From: Sva-07 sp963728195
GTDB lineage: Bacteria; Actinomycetota; Acidimicrobiia; Acidimicrobiales; Ilumatobacteraceae
NCBI GenBank assembly: GCA_963728195.1
Contig: CAVSIX010000005.1
Location: 248,001 to 312,000 of the forward strand
DNA length: 64,000 nt
Direction: 5' to 3'
The notes under the pieces were generated by a model that ran no database searches, had not been told where the DNA came from, and saw only the letters and a program-made list of their open reading frames with translations. Shown here one piece after another: positions 53,294 through 61,964 of the stretch. The first letter of the stretch is position 1; each line of letters starts with the position of its first letter. The translations under genes were made by a program, and so were the position numbers.

Positions 53294-54154
53294 TCATTCG
53301 CCGCGAAACACCGGCGACCGCTTCTCGACGAATGCTGCAGCGGCCTCGCGATGGTCCGCGGTCGACATCGACCGGACCATGGCGGGGGCTTCGGCGTCCA
53401 GCGCCGTCGCGAGGTCGGTCACCAGCGCACGATTGAGGTTCTCCTTCATCAGCCGCTGGGCGATCGGTGCGCCCGTCGCGAGGCGCCGGCACCAGTCGAG
53501 CGCACGTTCCTCGAAGCCGTCGTCGTCGAGCACGGTGTTGACCATGCCGATCTCCAGCGCCTCGCGTGCGGTGAGGCGCGGCGAGGTGAAGTACAGCTCC
53601 TTCGCCTTGGCGGTGCCGACGAGGTGGGTGAGGAACCACGATCCACCGAAGTCGCCCGATGCCCCGACGTTTGCGAAGGCGGTCACGATCACCGCCCGTT
53701 CCGCTGCCACACGCAGGTCGGCGGCGAGTGCGATCGACAGACCAGCTCCGGCAGCCGCGCCGGGCAGGACGGCCACGACGGGCTTGGGGAACTGGTGCAG
53801 CGCCAGCGACACGGCGCGCTGCGAGCGGCGCAACCCGACGACCTGGTCTTCGATCCCGCCTTCACGCCCCGGTCGTGCTGCTCCACTGCGGTGTGCTTCG
53901 TTCATGCCCTTCACGTCGCCGCCCGCACAGAAGGCGCCGCCGGCGCCGGTGACCACCAGGACGCGCACGTCGGAGTCGACGGCGAGCGCAGGCAGCGCCT
54001 TCTCGAAGCCCGCGTACATCGGGTTCGACAGCGCATTGCGGCGATCGGGCCGGTTGATGGTGATGATGCCGAGGTGGCCGTCGATCTCGGCGAGCAGGTC
54101 GTCGGTACCGGTCTCGATCGGACGGCTCGTCGGACGATCGGAGGAGTTGGTCAT
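53294..54154 (-). CDS. Enoyl-CoA hydratase/isomerase-family protein
   Basis: A 286-residue crotonase-fold enzyme. GIITINRPDRRNALSNPMYAGFEKAL opens the fold, GAGGAFCAGGDVKGM is the first oxyanion-hole loop, and GAAAGAGLSIALAADLRVAAERAVIVTAFANVGASGDFGGSWFLTHLVGTAKAKELYFTSPRLTAREALEIGMVN covers the active-site region. The usual second catalytic Glu position (xxxPDxG) is GASGDFG, so Asp may serve, and isomerase or hydratase activity cannot be distinguished. ATG 54154 follows AAGGATGGG; the in-frame ORF to 54352 is not used. Confidence 0.88.
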   Translation of the reverse strand: MTNSSDRPTSRPIETGTDDLLAEIDGHLGIITINRPDRRNALSNPMYAGFEKALPALAVDSDVRVLVVTGAGGAFCAGGDVKGMNEAHRSGAARPGREGGIEDQVVGLRRSQRAVSLALHQFPKPVVAVLPGAAAGAGLSIALAADLRVAAERAVIVTAFANVGASGDFGGSWFLTHLVGTAKAKELYFTSPRLTAREALEIGMVNTVLDDDGFEERALDWCRRLATGAPIAQRLMKENLNRALVTDLATALDAEAPAMVRSMSTADHREAAAAFVEKRSPVFRGE

Positions 54155-54213
54155 CGGCCCATCCTTGCCGCACCGCTCCAGCGGTCGCCCACCGGAGGCT
54201 CGGCCACCGGTCG

Positions 54214-54615
54214 CTACGGGACCAAACGGGAGATGGCCTCGTCGAGTGTCCGGGCGAGTTCGTCGGGATGTTCGACGGTGACCGTGACCGCTGGGTGCTC
54301 GATGAGCCCGAGCGGGTCGATCCCTGCGACGGGTCGGTCGAAGCGGATGCACAGGCCTCGGTGGCCGTTGGTCGCGAACGTCAGACCGCGATCAGCCAGG
54401 GAAAGGTGGGCAGGCCCGACCGTCTTGACGAACTTGAACGGTCCCGTCGTCGTCGTTTCGGCAACATTGCGCAGCGGGGTGCGCACGAACCACGGGCCGA
54501 ACCGGATCCGTAGCTCGTCGGTGTCGACGACGATTCCACTCGTCGCCCGCGTGACACCGAACATCAGTGCAGGCAGGCGATAGGACTCGGCGAAGTCGAA
54601 GTCGAAGCGCAGCAT
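54214..54615 (-). CDS. Conserved hypothetical protein
   Basis: A 133-residue beta-rich protein beginning MLRFDFDFAESYRLPALMFGVTRATSGIVVDTDELRIRFGPWFVRTPLRNVAET. GHRGLCIRFDRPVAGIDP and the end HPDELARTLDEAI suggest a PH-like fold common in actinobacteria; I do not recognise a function. No signal peptide or membrane segment. It lies between the enoyl-CoA hydratase and chaB genes on the same strand, with 16 bases to chaB. Confidence 0.7.
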   Translation of the reverse strand: MLRFDFDFAESYRLPALMFGVTRATSGIVVDTDELRIRFGPWFVRTPLRNVAETTTTGPFKFVKTVGPAHLSLADRGLTFATNGHRGLCIRFDRPVAGIDPLGLIEHPAVTVTVEHPDELARTLDEAISRLVP

Positions 54616-54631
54616 CGTCCTGGCGTCGACC

Positions 54632-55006
54632 TCAGTCCTGCTTGCGGGCGATCGCCTGCGCCAGCTCCTGCTTGGTCATCTTGGAGCGCCCCGACACGTC
54701 GAGCTTCTTCGCCCGCTCGTACAGCTCGTCCTTGGTGTGGCCCTCGACGTCGACGCCGCCGGCCGTCTCACCGCTGTCGCGGCTTCCTGCGGCACGGGAA
54801 TCCGACGGGCCCTTCTCGTCCTTGGGCTCCCAGTGGTCGCCGACCTTCTCGTAGGAATGCTTCACCGCCGCATATGCGGTGCGATGGGCGCGTTCTTCGG
54901 AGTCGTATTCGTCGTGGGCCGAGTCGAGCGCCTTTTCGTAGGTGCGCTGCGCCTTGTCGGGTGAGCGCTTCAGCGTTCCTGGCAGATCTTCCTTGCTGGT
55001 GGGCAT
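54632..55006 (-). CDS. chaB: ChaB-family protein with Rho-N/SAP-like C-terminus
   Basis: A 124-residue actinobacterial ChaB. TSKEDLPGTLKRSPDKAQRTYEKALDSAHDEYDSEERAHRTAYAAVKHSYEKVGDHWEPKDEKGPSDSRAAG is the ChaB domain, and HTKDELYERAKKLDVSGRSKMTKQELAQAIARKQ is a Rho_N-type nucleic-acid-binding helix pair. The ATG at 55006 has a strong ribosome-binding site (GGAGGTGACC directly before it), arguing that ChaB is also translated alone within the longer HNH frame. ChaB has been proposed to regulate a cation antiporter, but its role in actinobacteria is unknown. Confidence 0.85.
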   Translation of the reverse strand: MPTSKEDLPGTLKRSPDKAQRTYEKALDSAHDEYDSEERAHRTAYAAVKHSYEKVGDHWEPKDEKGPSDSRAAGSRDSGETAGGVDVEGHTKDELYERAKKLDVSGRSKMTKQELAQAIARKQD

Positions 55007-55414
55007 GGTCACCTCCATCTGATTCGCTGGTTGCCCGCTGCCGTCCGGGTACCCGAGCGAGGGGTCGCACAAACGGCGCAGCGCCTCCTGGATCTCCCGG
55101 TGGCGCAGCAGGAAACGGCGTTCGTCGAGGCGCTTTCGGCGCATCCAGCTGGTGACCTCGTCGTTGCACTTGCTCGCATTGCACGACCGGCACGCCGGTG
55201 CGATGTTGGAGAGTGTGTAGCGACCGCCTCGTGACAGCGCCAACACACAATCACGTTGCAGCGCCACACCGCTCGCCCCGCAGTAGGCGCATCCGCCCCA
55301 TGCGGTCCTCAGAGCCGACCACTGGTCGTCGGTGAGGTCGTGTTCGACGCGCTCCATGCGCCGTGCCCGTCGCCGGGCGGCCCGAGCGGCGCGGCTGCGG
55401 TTGACCGCCATCAT
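54632..55414 (-). CDS. HNH endonuclease domain fused in frame to ChaB
   Basis: A single 260-residue frame joins an HNH-type nuclease to a ChaB protein with no stop between them. The nuclease part (about 1-130) has CAYCGASGVALQRDCVLALSRGGRYTLSNIAPACRSCNASKCNDEVTSW, with the two CxxC zinc pairs and the His replaced by an Arg/Asn-rich core, so activity is uncertain. The frame then reads straight into MPTSKEDLP, the start of ChaB. The start is one of two adjacent ATGs (55414 and 55411), preceded at 8 bases by CAACGT. Whether the fusion is made is not known, because an internal ribosome site could also produce ChaB alone. Confidence 0.65.
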   Translation of the reverse strand: MMAVNRSRAARAARRRARRMERVEHDLTDDQWSALRTAWGGCAYCGASGVALQRDCVLALSRGGRYTLSNIAPACRSCNASKCNDEVTSWMRRKRLDERRFLLRHREIQEALRRLCDPSLGYPDGSGQPANQMEVTMPTSKEDLPGTLKRSPDKAQRTYEKALDSAHDEYDSEERAHRTAYAAVKHSYEKVGDHWEPKDEKGPSDSRAAGSRDSGETAGGVDVEGHTKDELYERAKKLDVSGRSKMTKQELAQAIARKQD

Positions 55415-55469
55415 CGGAGCGTACGTTGCTCGGGGGCGGCGGTGGCGGACGCCCGACCGCGGCACGGCG

Positions 55470-56051
55470 TCACTCGCCTGTCGAGCCGTCCAGGTACTCG
55501 CGAAGGATGTCGAGGTGGCCGAGGTGGCGGGCGGTCTCCTCGATCAGGTGGACGAACGCGAACCGCAGGCTGAAGGGCGCCGGTCCAGCAGCTGCTGCTT
55601 CGTCGTCGAGATGGTGTCCCGACGCCGCGATGCGCGAACGGTCGCACGCCGAGCGATAGAGGGAGACGAGGTCGCCGAGGTCGTCGTCGATGGCGCTGTG
55701 GAACTCCCAGTCGGGATCGTCGTCCCAGGGCGCCGACGTCCACGGCTCGATGTCGCTGTGGCCGGCGAAGCGGTGGTGGAACCAACTGTCCTCGACGAGC
55801 GCGAGGTGCTTGAGCAGGCCGGCGATCGTGGTGCCGGAGCGCACCGGGGAGGTTCGAGCGTCGTGTTCGTCGACGCCCTCCACCTTGCGCACCACGGCGT
55901 CTCGGTACCAGTCGAGCATCTGCTCGAGCACCTCCCGTTCGCCCGCCGTGCGGATGCCGTGGGGGAACGGGTGATCGTCCGCGGTGTCGGCTGGCGCGGT
56001 GTCGGCTGGTGCGTTGCCGGCCGGCGATTCGTCGTCGGCGTCCGAGGTCAT
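55470..56051 (-). CDS. DinB/DUF664-family protein
   Basis: A 193-residue four-helix protein of the DinB superfamily, DUF664 branch. TSPVRSGTTIAGLLKHLALVEDSWFHHRFAGHSD and FAFVHLIEETARHLGHLDILREYLDG carry the metal-binding His residues. In actinobacteria related proteins are mycothiol-dependent transferases. The first 25 residues are low-complexity. The ATG overlaps the stop of the sulfotransferase gene (ATGA), so the two are coupled; a joint role in small-molecule thiol or sulfate chemistry is only a guess. Confidence 0.82.
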   Translation of the reverse strand: MTSDADDESPAGNAPADTAPADTADDHPFPHGIRTAGEREVLEQMLDWYRDAVVRKVEGVDEHDARTSPVRSGTTIAGLLKHLALVEDSWFHHRFAGHSDIEPWTSAPWDDDPDWEFHSAIDDDLGDLVSLYRSACDRSRIAASGHHLDDEAAAAGPAPFSLRFAFVHLIEETARHLGHLDILREYLDGSTGE

Positions 56052-56995
56052 CCTCCGCCCGCCGATCCGTCTGCCGCGGCGAGTGCGCCGCCGTGCACCC
56101 AGGTGGCGAGGTCATCGGTGACGAGTTCCGAGACGCGCCGGCCGTAGCGATCGAGGTCGTCGACGGTGACGTACGTGCTCCATTCGCCCGTCGCTCCCGA
56201 ACGGAAGAAGTCGGCGGGATCCTTCCAGTGCGCCGACTTGGACATGTCCGGCGCGACGTCGTGGGCGCGGTCGCGCATCCGACCGATTCCGGCCTCGGGC
56301 GCCAGTTCGATCAGCCGTGCGCGATCGAGGTCGAACACGCACAGTTCGCAAAGCCGCTCCATCTCTGCAACGAGGTCACGCTGGTAGTCGAGGAAGTGGA
56401 ACAGGCCCACGTTGCGCTGCGAGCTGCGTGCCCAGCCCGTGTCGAGATGGTGCAACACGTTGGCGAGCGACACGGTGTGGGCAGTCGACGGTGCGGCCTC
56501 CACGAACTCGCGGAAGCGAACTGCCGGATCGGGATCGGGTGGCGTCTCGCCTTCAGTGCCGACGAGGTCGTCGATGCCGACTGCGTCGGCGCGGCTGCGC
56601 ACGAGCACGTCGACGTCGATGTTCCTCAGGTGGTGCTCCCACGACACGAGGACGTCGCGGGGATCGCGCCCGACCACGACGTACGTGACGTCGTCGCGTA
56701 CCGGCAGGCCGTCGAGTGGCGTGTGGGTCTTGATGAACCGGCGGTGCGTCTGACGGTCGTAGATGGAGAACACCTCGTCCTCCGATCGGATCCGCATGTC
56801 GAGCCACGGCGACATGGCATCGAGTGCTGCGGGGAAGTCGGGACCATCGAACACCGAGAGCGCACACAGCATCTGCGTCCAGGTGGTCCCGGATTTCGGC
56901 GGCGTCGAGATCACGATGTCGCCCGGACGGTGCTCGAAGCGCGACCACCGCTCGCTGTCGGCGATGAAGGTCCGATACGTCACGAGGCCCGTCAC
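56048..56995 (-). CDS. PAPS-dependent sulfotransferase
   Basis: A 315-residue cytosolic sulfotransferase. The 5'-phosphosulfate loop is STPPKSGTTWTQML (about 30-43), VVVGRDPRDVLVSWEHHL the 3'-phosphate-binding region, and FRSGATGEWSTYVT the C-terminal RxGxxGDWK-like motif. FIKTHTPLDGLP provides the catalytic His and Lys region. It transfers sulfate from PAPS to an alcohol or amine, like SULT enzymes; the acceptor is unknown. First gene of a pair with the DinB protein. Confidence 0.88.
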   Translation of the reverse strand: MTGLVTYRTFIADSERWSRFEHRPGDIVISTPPKSGTTWTQMLCALSVFDGPDFPAALDAMSPWLDMRIRSEDEVFSIYDRQTHRRFIKTHTPLDGLPVRDDVTYVVVGRDPRDVLVSWEHHLRNIDVDVLVRSRADAVGIDDLVGTEGETPPDPDPAVRFREFVEAAPSTAHTVSLANVLHHLDTGWARSSQRNVGLFHFLDYQRDLVAEMERLCELCVFDLDRARLIELAPEAGIGRMRDRAHDVAPDMSKSAHWKDPADFFRSGATGEWSTYVTVDDLDRYGRRVSELVTDDLATWVHGGALAAADGSAGGG

Positions 56996-57108
56996 GGCCG
57001 CATCTTCTCACGTGTCGGATCCAAGGTCTGACGTTCGCGTGACGAATGGCCCTGGACGCCGTGATCGACCCGCCGTACCGTTGGACGACGATCTTCTGGA
57101 GGTACCTG

Positions 57109-57477
57109 ATGCGTGAGCGTGCGTCGATCGACGAGGTGATGAAATCGATCAAGGGCACCAAGAGTTCGCTGTCGGTGCGCCGGGCGTTCGGCGACCCGAT
57201 CGATCTCGGCGGCGTGACGCTGATCCCGGTCGCTCGCGTCGCCGGCGGTGCCGGCGGCGGTGGCGGGGAAGGCGTCGACGACGAGGGTGCGTCGGGTGGA
57301 GGGTTCGGCACCGGGTTCGGGATCGGAGTCAGTCCGCTCGGGGTCTACGAAGTGCGTGGCGACCAGGTCGAGTGGAAGCCGACCGTCGACGTCAACCGCC
57401 TGATCAGGGGTGCTCAGGTGCTGGCCGGCATCGTGGCGGTGTGCACGGTGCTCGTCGTGCGCACTCGGGCGAAGTGA
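57109..57477 (+). CDS. GerW/YtfJ-family protein
   Basis: A 122-residue protein of the GerW (YtfJ) family. RASIDEVMKSIKGTKSSLSVRRAFGDPIDLGGVTLIPVARVAGGAGGGGGEG followed by GGGFGTGFGIGVSPLGVYEVRGDQVEWKPTVD is the family core, ending in a single hydrophobic segment (about 95-115). In Bacillus this family is linked to spore germination; non-sporulating actinobacteria also have it, role unknown. ATG 57109 follows CTGGAGG by 6 bases; the ORF extends upstream to 57046. Confidence 0.85.
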   Translation: MRERASIDEVMKSIKGTKSSLSVRRAFGDPIDLGGVTLIPVARVAGGAGGGGGEGVDDEGASGGGFGTGFGIGVSPLGVYEVRGDQVEWKPTVDVNRLIRGAQVLAGIVAVCTVLVVRTRAK

Positions 57478-57483
57478 CGGGGC

Positions 57484-58392
57484 TCACCCCGAAGGGAACA
57501 CGGTCTCCCAGTCGTGACGCATGCTGACCGTCAGCCAGCCGAGTCGGTCGGCGACGGCGGTGATCGGCTCGGCGTCGTCGAACGTGACCGCCGTACTCGT
57601 GTAGGCGAACTCGCGGTCGGCGTCATCGTGATCGACGAGCACCGCCATGCCGCCGTGCGGGTTGGCCTGCGCCCACTCGAGCATTTCGCGGTCGCCCGCG
57701 GAGTTGCCGGCGGCGAACAGCGGTGGCGAGCCGATCTGGCTCTGGATGTGCTCGACCTTGGCCCCGCCTTCGTTGGCGTTGCCCATCTGCGACACCGTGC
57801 GCCGCACCACCGGGCGTCCGTCGTCGTCGCGGTCGAACCGGTAGCCGATCAGGGTGCCGACCACCATGCCCGGTTCGACTCCGTACAGGCTGCGGCTGAA
57901 CTGGCGGACGAACTCGGTGCCGCCGCCGGTGACGATGCCGATCGCGAAGTCGTGGGCGCGCAGTTCCGCGAGCAGTTCGAGCATCGGTCGGTAGACGAGA
58001 CCGTCGATCGGCACGCCGAATGTGCGGTGCCGGTACCGGTCGAGGAAGGCGGTGACCGCGGCGCCGAACTGCTCGGGCGTGGCGTGGTCGAACAGCGCAG
58101 CAAGCGCGCCGGCGACCTTCGGCAGGCCGATCTCGGTGATCCGCGCCATGTCGCCGTCGAGGACGGCAGCGAACTCCGGCCGTTGGGCCAGCGATGGGTC
58201 GTCGGCGGTGCGCTGCTGCAGGGCGTCGACGAAGAAGTCGAACTGCACGTAGGTCGGCTTCTCGCACCACAGCGTGCCGTCGTTGTCGAGGTAGGCCACC
58301 CGGTCGTCGACCGGAAGGTCGAGGCTGCGATCGAGGAACTCCAGGATCGCATCACGCGTGGGGCCGCGACGCCACGACGCAAGTCGCTCGCT
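57484..58392 (-). CDS. HAD-superfamily hydrolase
   Basis: A 302-residue phosphatase-like protein. Motif I is YLDNDGTLW (the Asp pair), motif II IVTGGGTEF and motif III/IV AAGNSAGDREMLEW. A helical cap (about 50-150) sits between I and II, as in the phosphoserine-phosphatase-like group. The substrate is unknown. Start taken at the GTG (VSERLASWRRG); the frame reaches a TTG at 58428. Converges closely on GerW. Confidence 0.85.
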   Translation of the reverse strand, partial: SERLASWRRGPTRDAILEFLDRSLDLPVDDRVAYLDNDGTLWCEKPTYVQFDFFVDALQQRTADDPSLAQRPEFAAVLDGDMARITEIGLPKVAGALAALFDHATPEQFGAAVTAFLDRYRHRTFGVPIDGLVYRPMLELLAELRAHDFAIGIVTGGGTEFVRQFSRSLYGVEPGMVVGTLIGYRFDRDDDGRPVVRRTVSQMGNANEGGAKVEHIQSQIGSPPLFAAGNSAGDREMLEWAQANPHGGMAVLVDHDDADREFAYTSTAVTFDDAEPITAVADRLGWLTVSMRHDWETVFPSG

Positions 58393-58539
58393 CACCGCCG
58401 GCTCCGGTCGTCTGGGTGGTGCCGGCAACGAGTAGCCATGATGTGAAAAGTAGCCGGTGGCGGGCGATGGATGGTCCGCTGAGCGACGGGCACGACGGCC
58501 GCCCTCGCCCTCGGACCACTCGGTGAGGTGCGGCTCCTG

Positions 58540-59115
58540 TCACCTCGGTGATGTCGCGCTCCTCGTCGGCCTGACGGGTCCACCGGGATCGATCTGGTCG
58601 AGGAACCGACGTGCGCCATGCGCTGCTTCGATGCGCCAGATCGTCACCACGTCGCTGCCGGGATCGCCGCTCGTCGTCGATCGGTCGGTCAATCGGTCGG
58701 TCAGCTCGTCCACGATGCCACGCTGGCGGACGAGCATGTCGGCGATGTCGACGCCGGAGCGCTCGGCGAAGACCAGTTTGAGGAGCAGTTCGCTTCGGAG
58801 GTCGCGCAGGTGCGCGACCGGCGTGTTCAGCCACGTCCGGAAACGGGCGCGCCCGGTGCGCGTCGGGGCGAGGATCGTCCGGTTGGGGCCCGCATCGCCG
58901 GCCTCCTCGGTCACCGGGCGGACCCACTCGCGGACGGTGAGCTGATCGAGCGCGCGGTAGGTGAGCGGCCGGGAGAGCTGCCAGATCCGTCCGATGTCGC
59001 CGTCGGGGCGGAGCCGCTTGACGATCGCCCAGCCGTGCGCGGGTCGTTCGTACAGCATGCCGAGGCACGCCCACTCCCCGAGTGCGGGATCGCGTCCCCG
59101 GTCGCCGGTGCTCAT
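58540..59115 (-). CDS. PadR-family transcriptional regulator
   Basis: A 191-residue regulator. The N-terminal winged helix (ALGEWACLGMLYERPAHGWAIVKRLRPDGDIGRIWQLSRPLTYRALDQLTVREWVRPVTEE) is typical of PadR, and the C-terminal helices (about 110-175) dimerise. ATG 59115 gives MSTGDRGRDPALG. It starts 7 bases after the end of the modC reading frame on the same strand, so it may belong to the mod operon; it is not a ModE type. Confidence 0.85.
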   Translation of the reverse strand: MSTGDRGRDPALGEWACLGMLYERPAHGWAIVKRLRPDGDIGRIWQLSRPLTYRALDQLTVREWVRPVTEEAGDAGPNRTILAPTRTGRARFRTWLNTPVAHLRDLRSELLLKLVFAERSGVDIADMLVRQRGIVDELTDRLTDRSTTSGDPGSDVVTIWRIEAAHGARRFLDQIDPGGPVRPTRSATSPR

Positions 59116-59122
59116 GGCGGAC

Positions 59123-60173
59123 TCATGCGGGATAGGTGTCCACGTCGGTCGCCTTGATCGCGGCGTGGACGACGTCGCCCGGACGTAGCCCGAGCGTGTC
59201 GAGCGCACCGGCGGTGATCTCGGCGGTCAGGTGGATGGGTGCATCGATGCCCACACGGACGCGGTCGCCGAGGCGGTCGATGTCATCGATCGTCCCGGTG
59301 AACGTGTTGCGGGCGCTCGTGTCGGCCAGGTGCCGCGACAGCGTGATCGACTGCGGACGGACGACCGCGAACGCCGCACCGGTGAAGTCGGCGACGACAG
59401 CGACATGGACACCGTCGTCGGTGGTCAATCCGTCGGGGGTGATCGTGCCCGCGATCAGGTTCGTGCCGATCAGCTCGGCCACGTAGCGCGAGCGGGGGTG
59501 CGCCGTGAGGTCGCCGAGGGTCCCGGTCTGCACGATCGAGCCGTGGTCGAAGATGGCCACGCGGTCGGCGAGCGCATAGGCGTCGACCGGGTCGTGGGTC
59601 ACGAGGATGCGGACGCCGTCGAACGCGTCGAGGTGACCACGCAGGTCGCGCCGGACCTGGCGGCGGGTGGCGGCGTCGAGGGCGGCGAGTGGCTCGTCGA
59701 GCAGCAGCATGCGCGGGCCGATCGCCAGCGCCCGCGCCAGTGCGACGCGCTGGGCCTGTCCGCCGGAGAGTTCGCGTGGGCGGGCGGCCGCGTGTCGTTC
59801 GAGGCCGACCCGTTCGAGCCACTCCCGGGCCCGCGCGTGCGTCGGACCTGGCGAGGCCGCGGGCGCGCAGCCCGAAGGCGACGTTGTCGAGCGCAGACAG
59901 GTGCTCGAACAGCAGGTACTGCTGGAACACGACTCCCACCGGCCGGTGTTCGGGTGCGACGAAGACGTCGAGATCGGGTGCGTCGAGAACGAGGTCGTCG
60001 ATGCGGATCGCGCCGCTGTCGATCGGGATCAGGCCGGCGAGTGCACGCAGCATCGTGGTCTTGCCGGACCCGTTGGGACCGAGGACGGCCAGGACCTCGC
60101 CGGGTTCGACGTGGATCGACACGTCGAGGTCGAACGAACCGAGGCCGAGCGCGATGTCTGCGTCGAGTGTCAT
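59123..60173 (-). pseudogene. modC: Molybdate ABC transporter ATP-binding protein, frameshifted
   Basis: The protein is split between two frames. Up to about 59830 it reads MTLDADIALGLGSFDLDVSI with Walker A GPNGSGKTT and VVFQQYLLFEHLSALDNVAFGLRARGLARSDARA, then the frame becomes a meaningless Arg-rich run. In the other frame REWLERVGLERHAAARPRELSGGQAQRVALARALAIGPRMLLLDEPLAALDA and the C-terminal molybdate-binding (MOP) domain continue normally. The break lies in the GC run CCCGGGCCC (59824-59832) and looks like one extra base. It may be a real mutation or a sequencing error; the rest of the operon is intact. Confidence 0.85.
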
Positions 60174-60198
60174 CGCCAGCTCCTCACGAGGTGGACCA

Positions 60199-61050
60199 TC
60201 ACGTGGGGAGTGGGCGGTTGCCGCCGAGCCAGCGATCGCGCAGTCCGATCAGGACGGCGAAGCTGACCGCGATCAGGACGAGCGCGATCATGATCGCCTC
60301 GTCTGGGTCGGTCTCGAGGGCCAGGTAGGTGGCCAACGGCATCGTCTGGGTGCGTCCGGGGAAGTTGCCGGCGAACGTGATCGTGGCGCCGAACTCGCCG
60401 AGCGCTCTCGCCCAGGCGAGCACGGCTCCCGCGATCAGCGCGGGGCGGATCGTCGGCAGCGTGACGCGCGAGAAGACGTACCAGCGGCTCGCACCCAACG
60501 TCCGAGCTGCGTCCTCGATGCGGTGGTCGAGCTGACGCAGCGCAGCTTCGACGGTCAGGACCAGGAACGGCATGGCGACGAAGGTCTGTGCGACGACGAC
60601 TCCTGCGGTCGTGAACGGCAACCGGACGCCGAACCACTCGTCGAGGTACTGGCCGAAGAGACCGCGTCGGCCGAACGAGGCGAACAGCGCCACACCGCCG
60701 ACCACCGGGGGGAGCACCATCGACAGCGTGGCGAGTGCCCGCACGAGCGCGCGCCCGGGGAAGTCGACGCGAGCCAGGAGCCAGGCGAGCGGCACGCCGA
60801 ACACCACTGCGAACACCGTCGACGTCAGTGAGGTCCTGAGCGAGAGCACCAGCGCATTGCGCACGGTCGGGCTCCCCAGCACGTCGACGAGTCGCCCCCA
60901 CGGTGCGCGCCACAACAGTCCGATGAACGGCAGCGCGAAGAACGCGATCGCGCAGCAAGCCAGCACGAGGGCCGGCCACGGAAGGCGTTCCCGGCCGACG
61001 CGCCGACGCCGACCCGGCCCTGTCCGCGGCCTGACGCTGGTGTCGGTCAC
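60199..61050 (-). CDS. modB: Molybdate ABC transporter permease
   Basis: A 283-residue inner-membrane permease. Six or so hydrophobic segments; LRTSLTSTVFAVVFGVPLAWLLARVDFPGRALVRALATLSMVLPPVVGGVALFASFG and the EAA-type loop EDAARTLGASRWYVFSRVTLPTIRPALIAGAVLAWARALGEFGATITFAGNFPGRTQTMPLATY are typical of ModB and sulfate CysT/W permeases. The GTG start overlaps the modA stop (GTGA). modC begins 25 bases downstream. Confidence 0.93.
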   Translation of the reverse strand: MTDTSVRPRTGPGRRRRVGRERLPWPALVLACCAIAFFALPFIGLLWRAPWGRLVDVLGSPTVRNALVLSLRTSLTSTVFAVVFGVPLAWLLARVDFPGRALVRALATLSMVLPPVVGGVALFASFGRRGLFGQYLDEWFGVRLPFTTAGVVVAQTFVAMPFLVLTVEAALRQLDHRIEDAARTLGASRWYVFSRVTLPTIRPALIAGAVLAWARALGEFGATITFAGNFPGRTQTMPLATYLALETDPDEAIMIALVLIAVSFAVLIGLRDRWLGGNRPLPT

Positions 61051-61826
61051 GGCGACGTGAACCCGTAGTCGGAGAGGATTGCCTGTCCGGCCTCGCCGAT
61101 CACGAAGTCGACGAAGGCACGGGCGCCCTCGGCGTTGGGTGCGTCGGCCGTGACGGCGATCGGGTAGTCGGCAACGACGTTCGACTCAGACGGGATCTCG
61201 ACACCATCGGCGTCGTCGCCCGCCGCAGCGACGTCGGTGGCATAGGCGATGCCTGCATCGGCCTCGCCGAGCGTCACCTTGGTCACCACCGCCTTGACGT
61301 TCTCCTCGAACGAGTCGGGCGTCACTGTCACGCCGGCGCGCTCGAAGATCTGTGCCGCATACGAGCCGCACGGCACCTGCGGAGCGCAGGTGACGAGGAT
61401 CAGGTCGTCGTTCGCGAGGTCGTCGACACCGGTGATCCCCAGCGGGTTGCCGGGCGCCACGATGATCTCCGACCGGTTGTTCGCGAACACGACCGGCTCG
61501 CCCGCACTGGCGCCGGCGTCGGCGAGCTTGGCCATGTTGGCGAGATCGGCCGCCGCGAACACGTCGGCGGGGGCGCCTTCGATGATCTGGGCGACGAGCT
61601 CGGATGATGCGGCGAAGCTGAACGTCACCGGTACGTCGGGGTTCGCCTCCTCGAATGCGTCGCCGAGTTCGCTGAACGCCTCGGTCAACGATGCCGCGGC
61701 GAAGACGACCACGTCGCCCGACGCGCCGGTGGACGTCGTGGCGTCGGAGTCGCCGTCACTGTCGCACGCCGATGCGGCGGTCAGGACGACGAGCAGTGCG
61801 GCGGCGAGAGCGCGAATCGAGCGCAT
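61047..61826 (-). CDS. modA: Molybdate-binding lipoprotein
   Basis: A 259-residue solute-binding protein. MRSIRALAAALLVVLTAASAC is a lipoprotein signal with lipobox ending at Cys21. The mature part has VVVFAAASLTEAFSELGDAFEEANPDVPVTFSFAASSELVAQIIEGAPADVFAAAD, ILVTCAPQVPCGSYAAQIFERAG and VVTKVTLGEADAGIAYATDV, the ModA/WtpA family core that binds molybdate or tungstate. ATG 61826 begins the signal peptide; the ORF runs further to 62390 in the same frame without meaning. First gene of modABC. Confidence 0.93.
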   Translation of the reverse strand: MRSIRALAAALLVVLTAASACDSDGDSDATTSTGASGDVVVFAAASLTEAFSELGDAFEEANPDVPVTFSFAASSELVAQIIEGAPADVFAAADLANMAKLADAGASAGEPVVFANNRSEIIVAPGNPLGITGVDDLANDDLILVTCAPQVPCGSYAAQIFERAGVTVTPDSFEENVKAVVTKVTLGEADAGIAYATDVAAAGDDADGVEIPSESNVVADYPIAVTADAPNAEGARAFVDFVIGEAGQAILSDYGFTSP

Positions 61827-61855
61827 CGGGGACGGGACCAGCACCACGTGGACAC

Positions 61856-61872
61856 TAGTCAGTTCGTGACTA
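61856..61872. promoter_or_regulatory. Inverted repeat upstream of modA (candidate operator)
   Basis: TAGTCA-GTTCG-TGACTA, a perfect 6-bp inverted repeat, starts 30 bases upstream of the modA start and 93 bases upstream of the divergent oxidoreductase start. No known ModE box is obvious. It could bind a regulator of either gene. Confidence 0.4.
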
Positions 61873-61964
61873 CTCGACGTGAACGCTCGTCTCGCCACGT
61901 GCGATCCCGGATGCGCTGGCGAACGCCTGGTGACTTCGTCGGTAGATTCTCCGGTGAGGGGATC

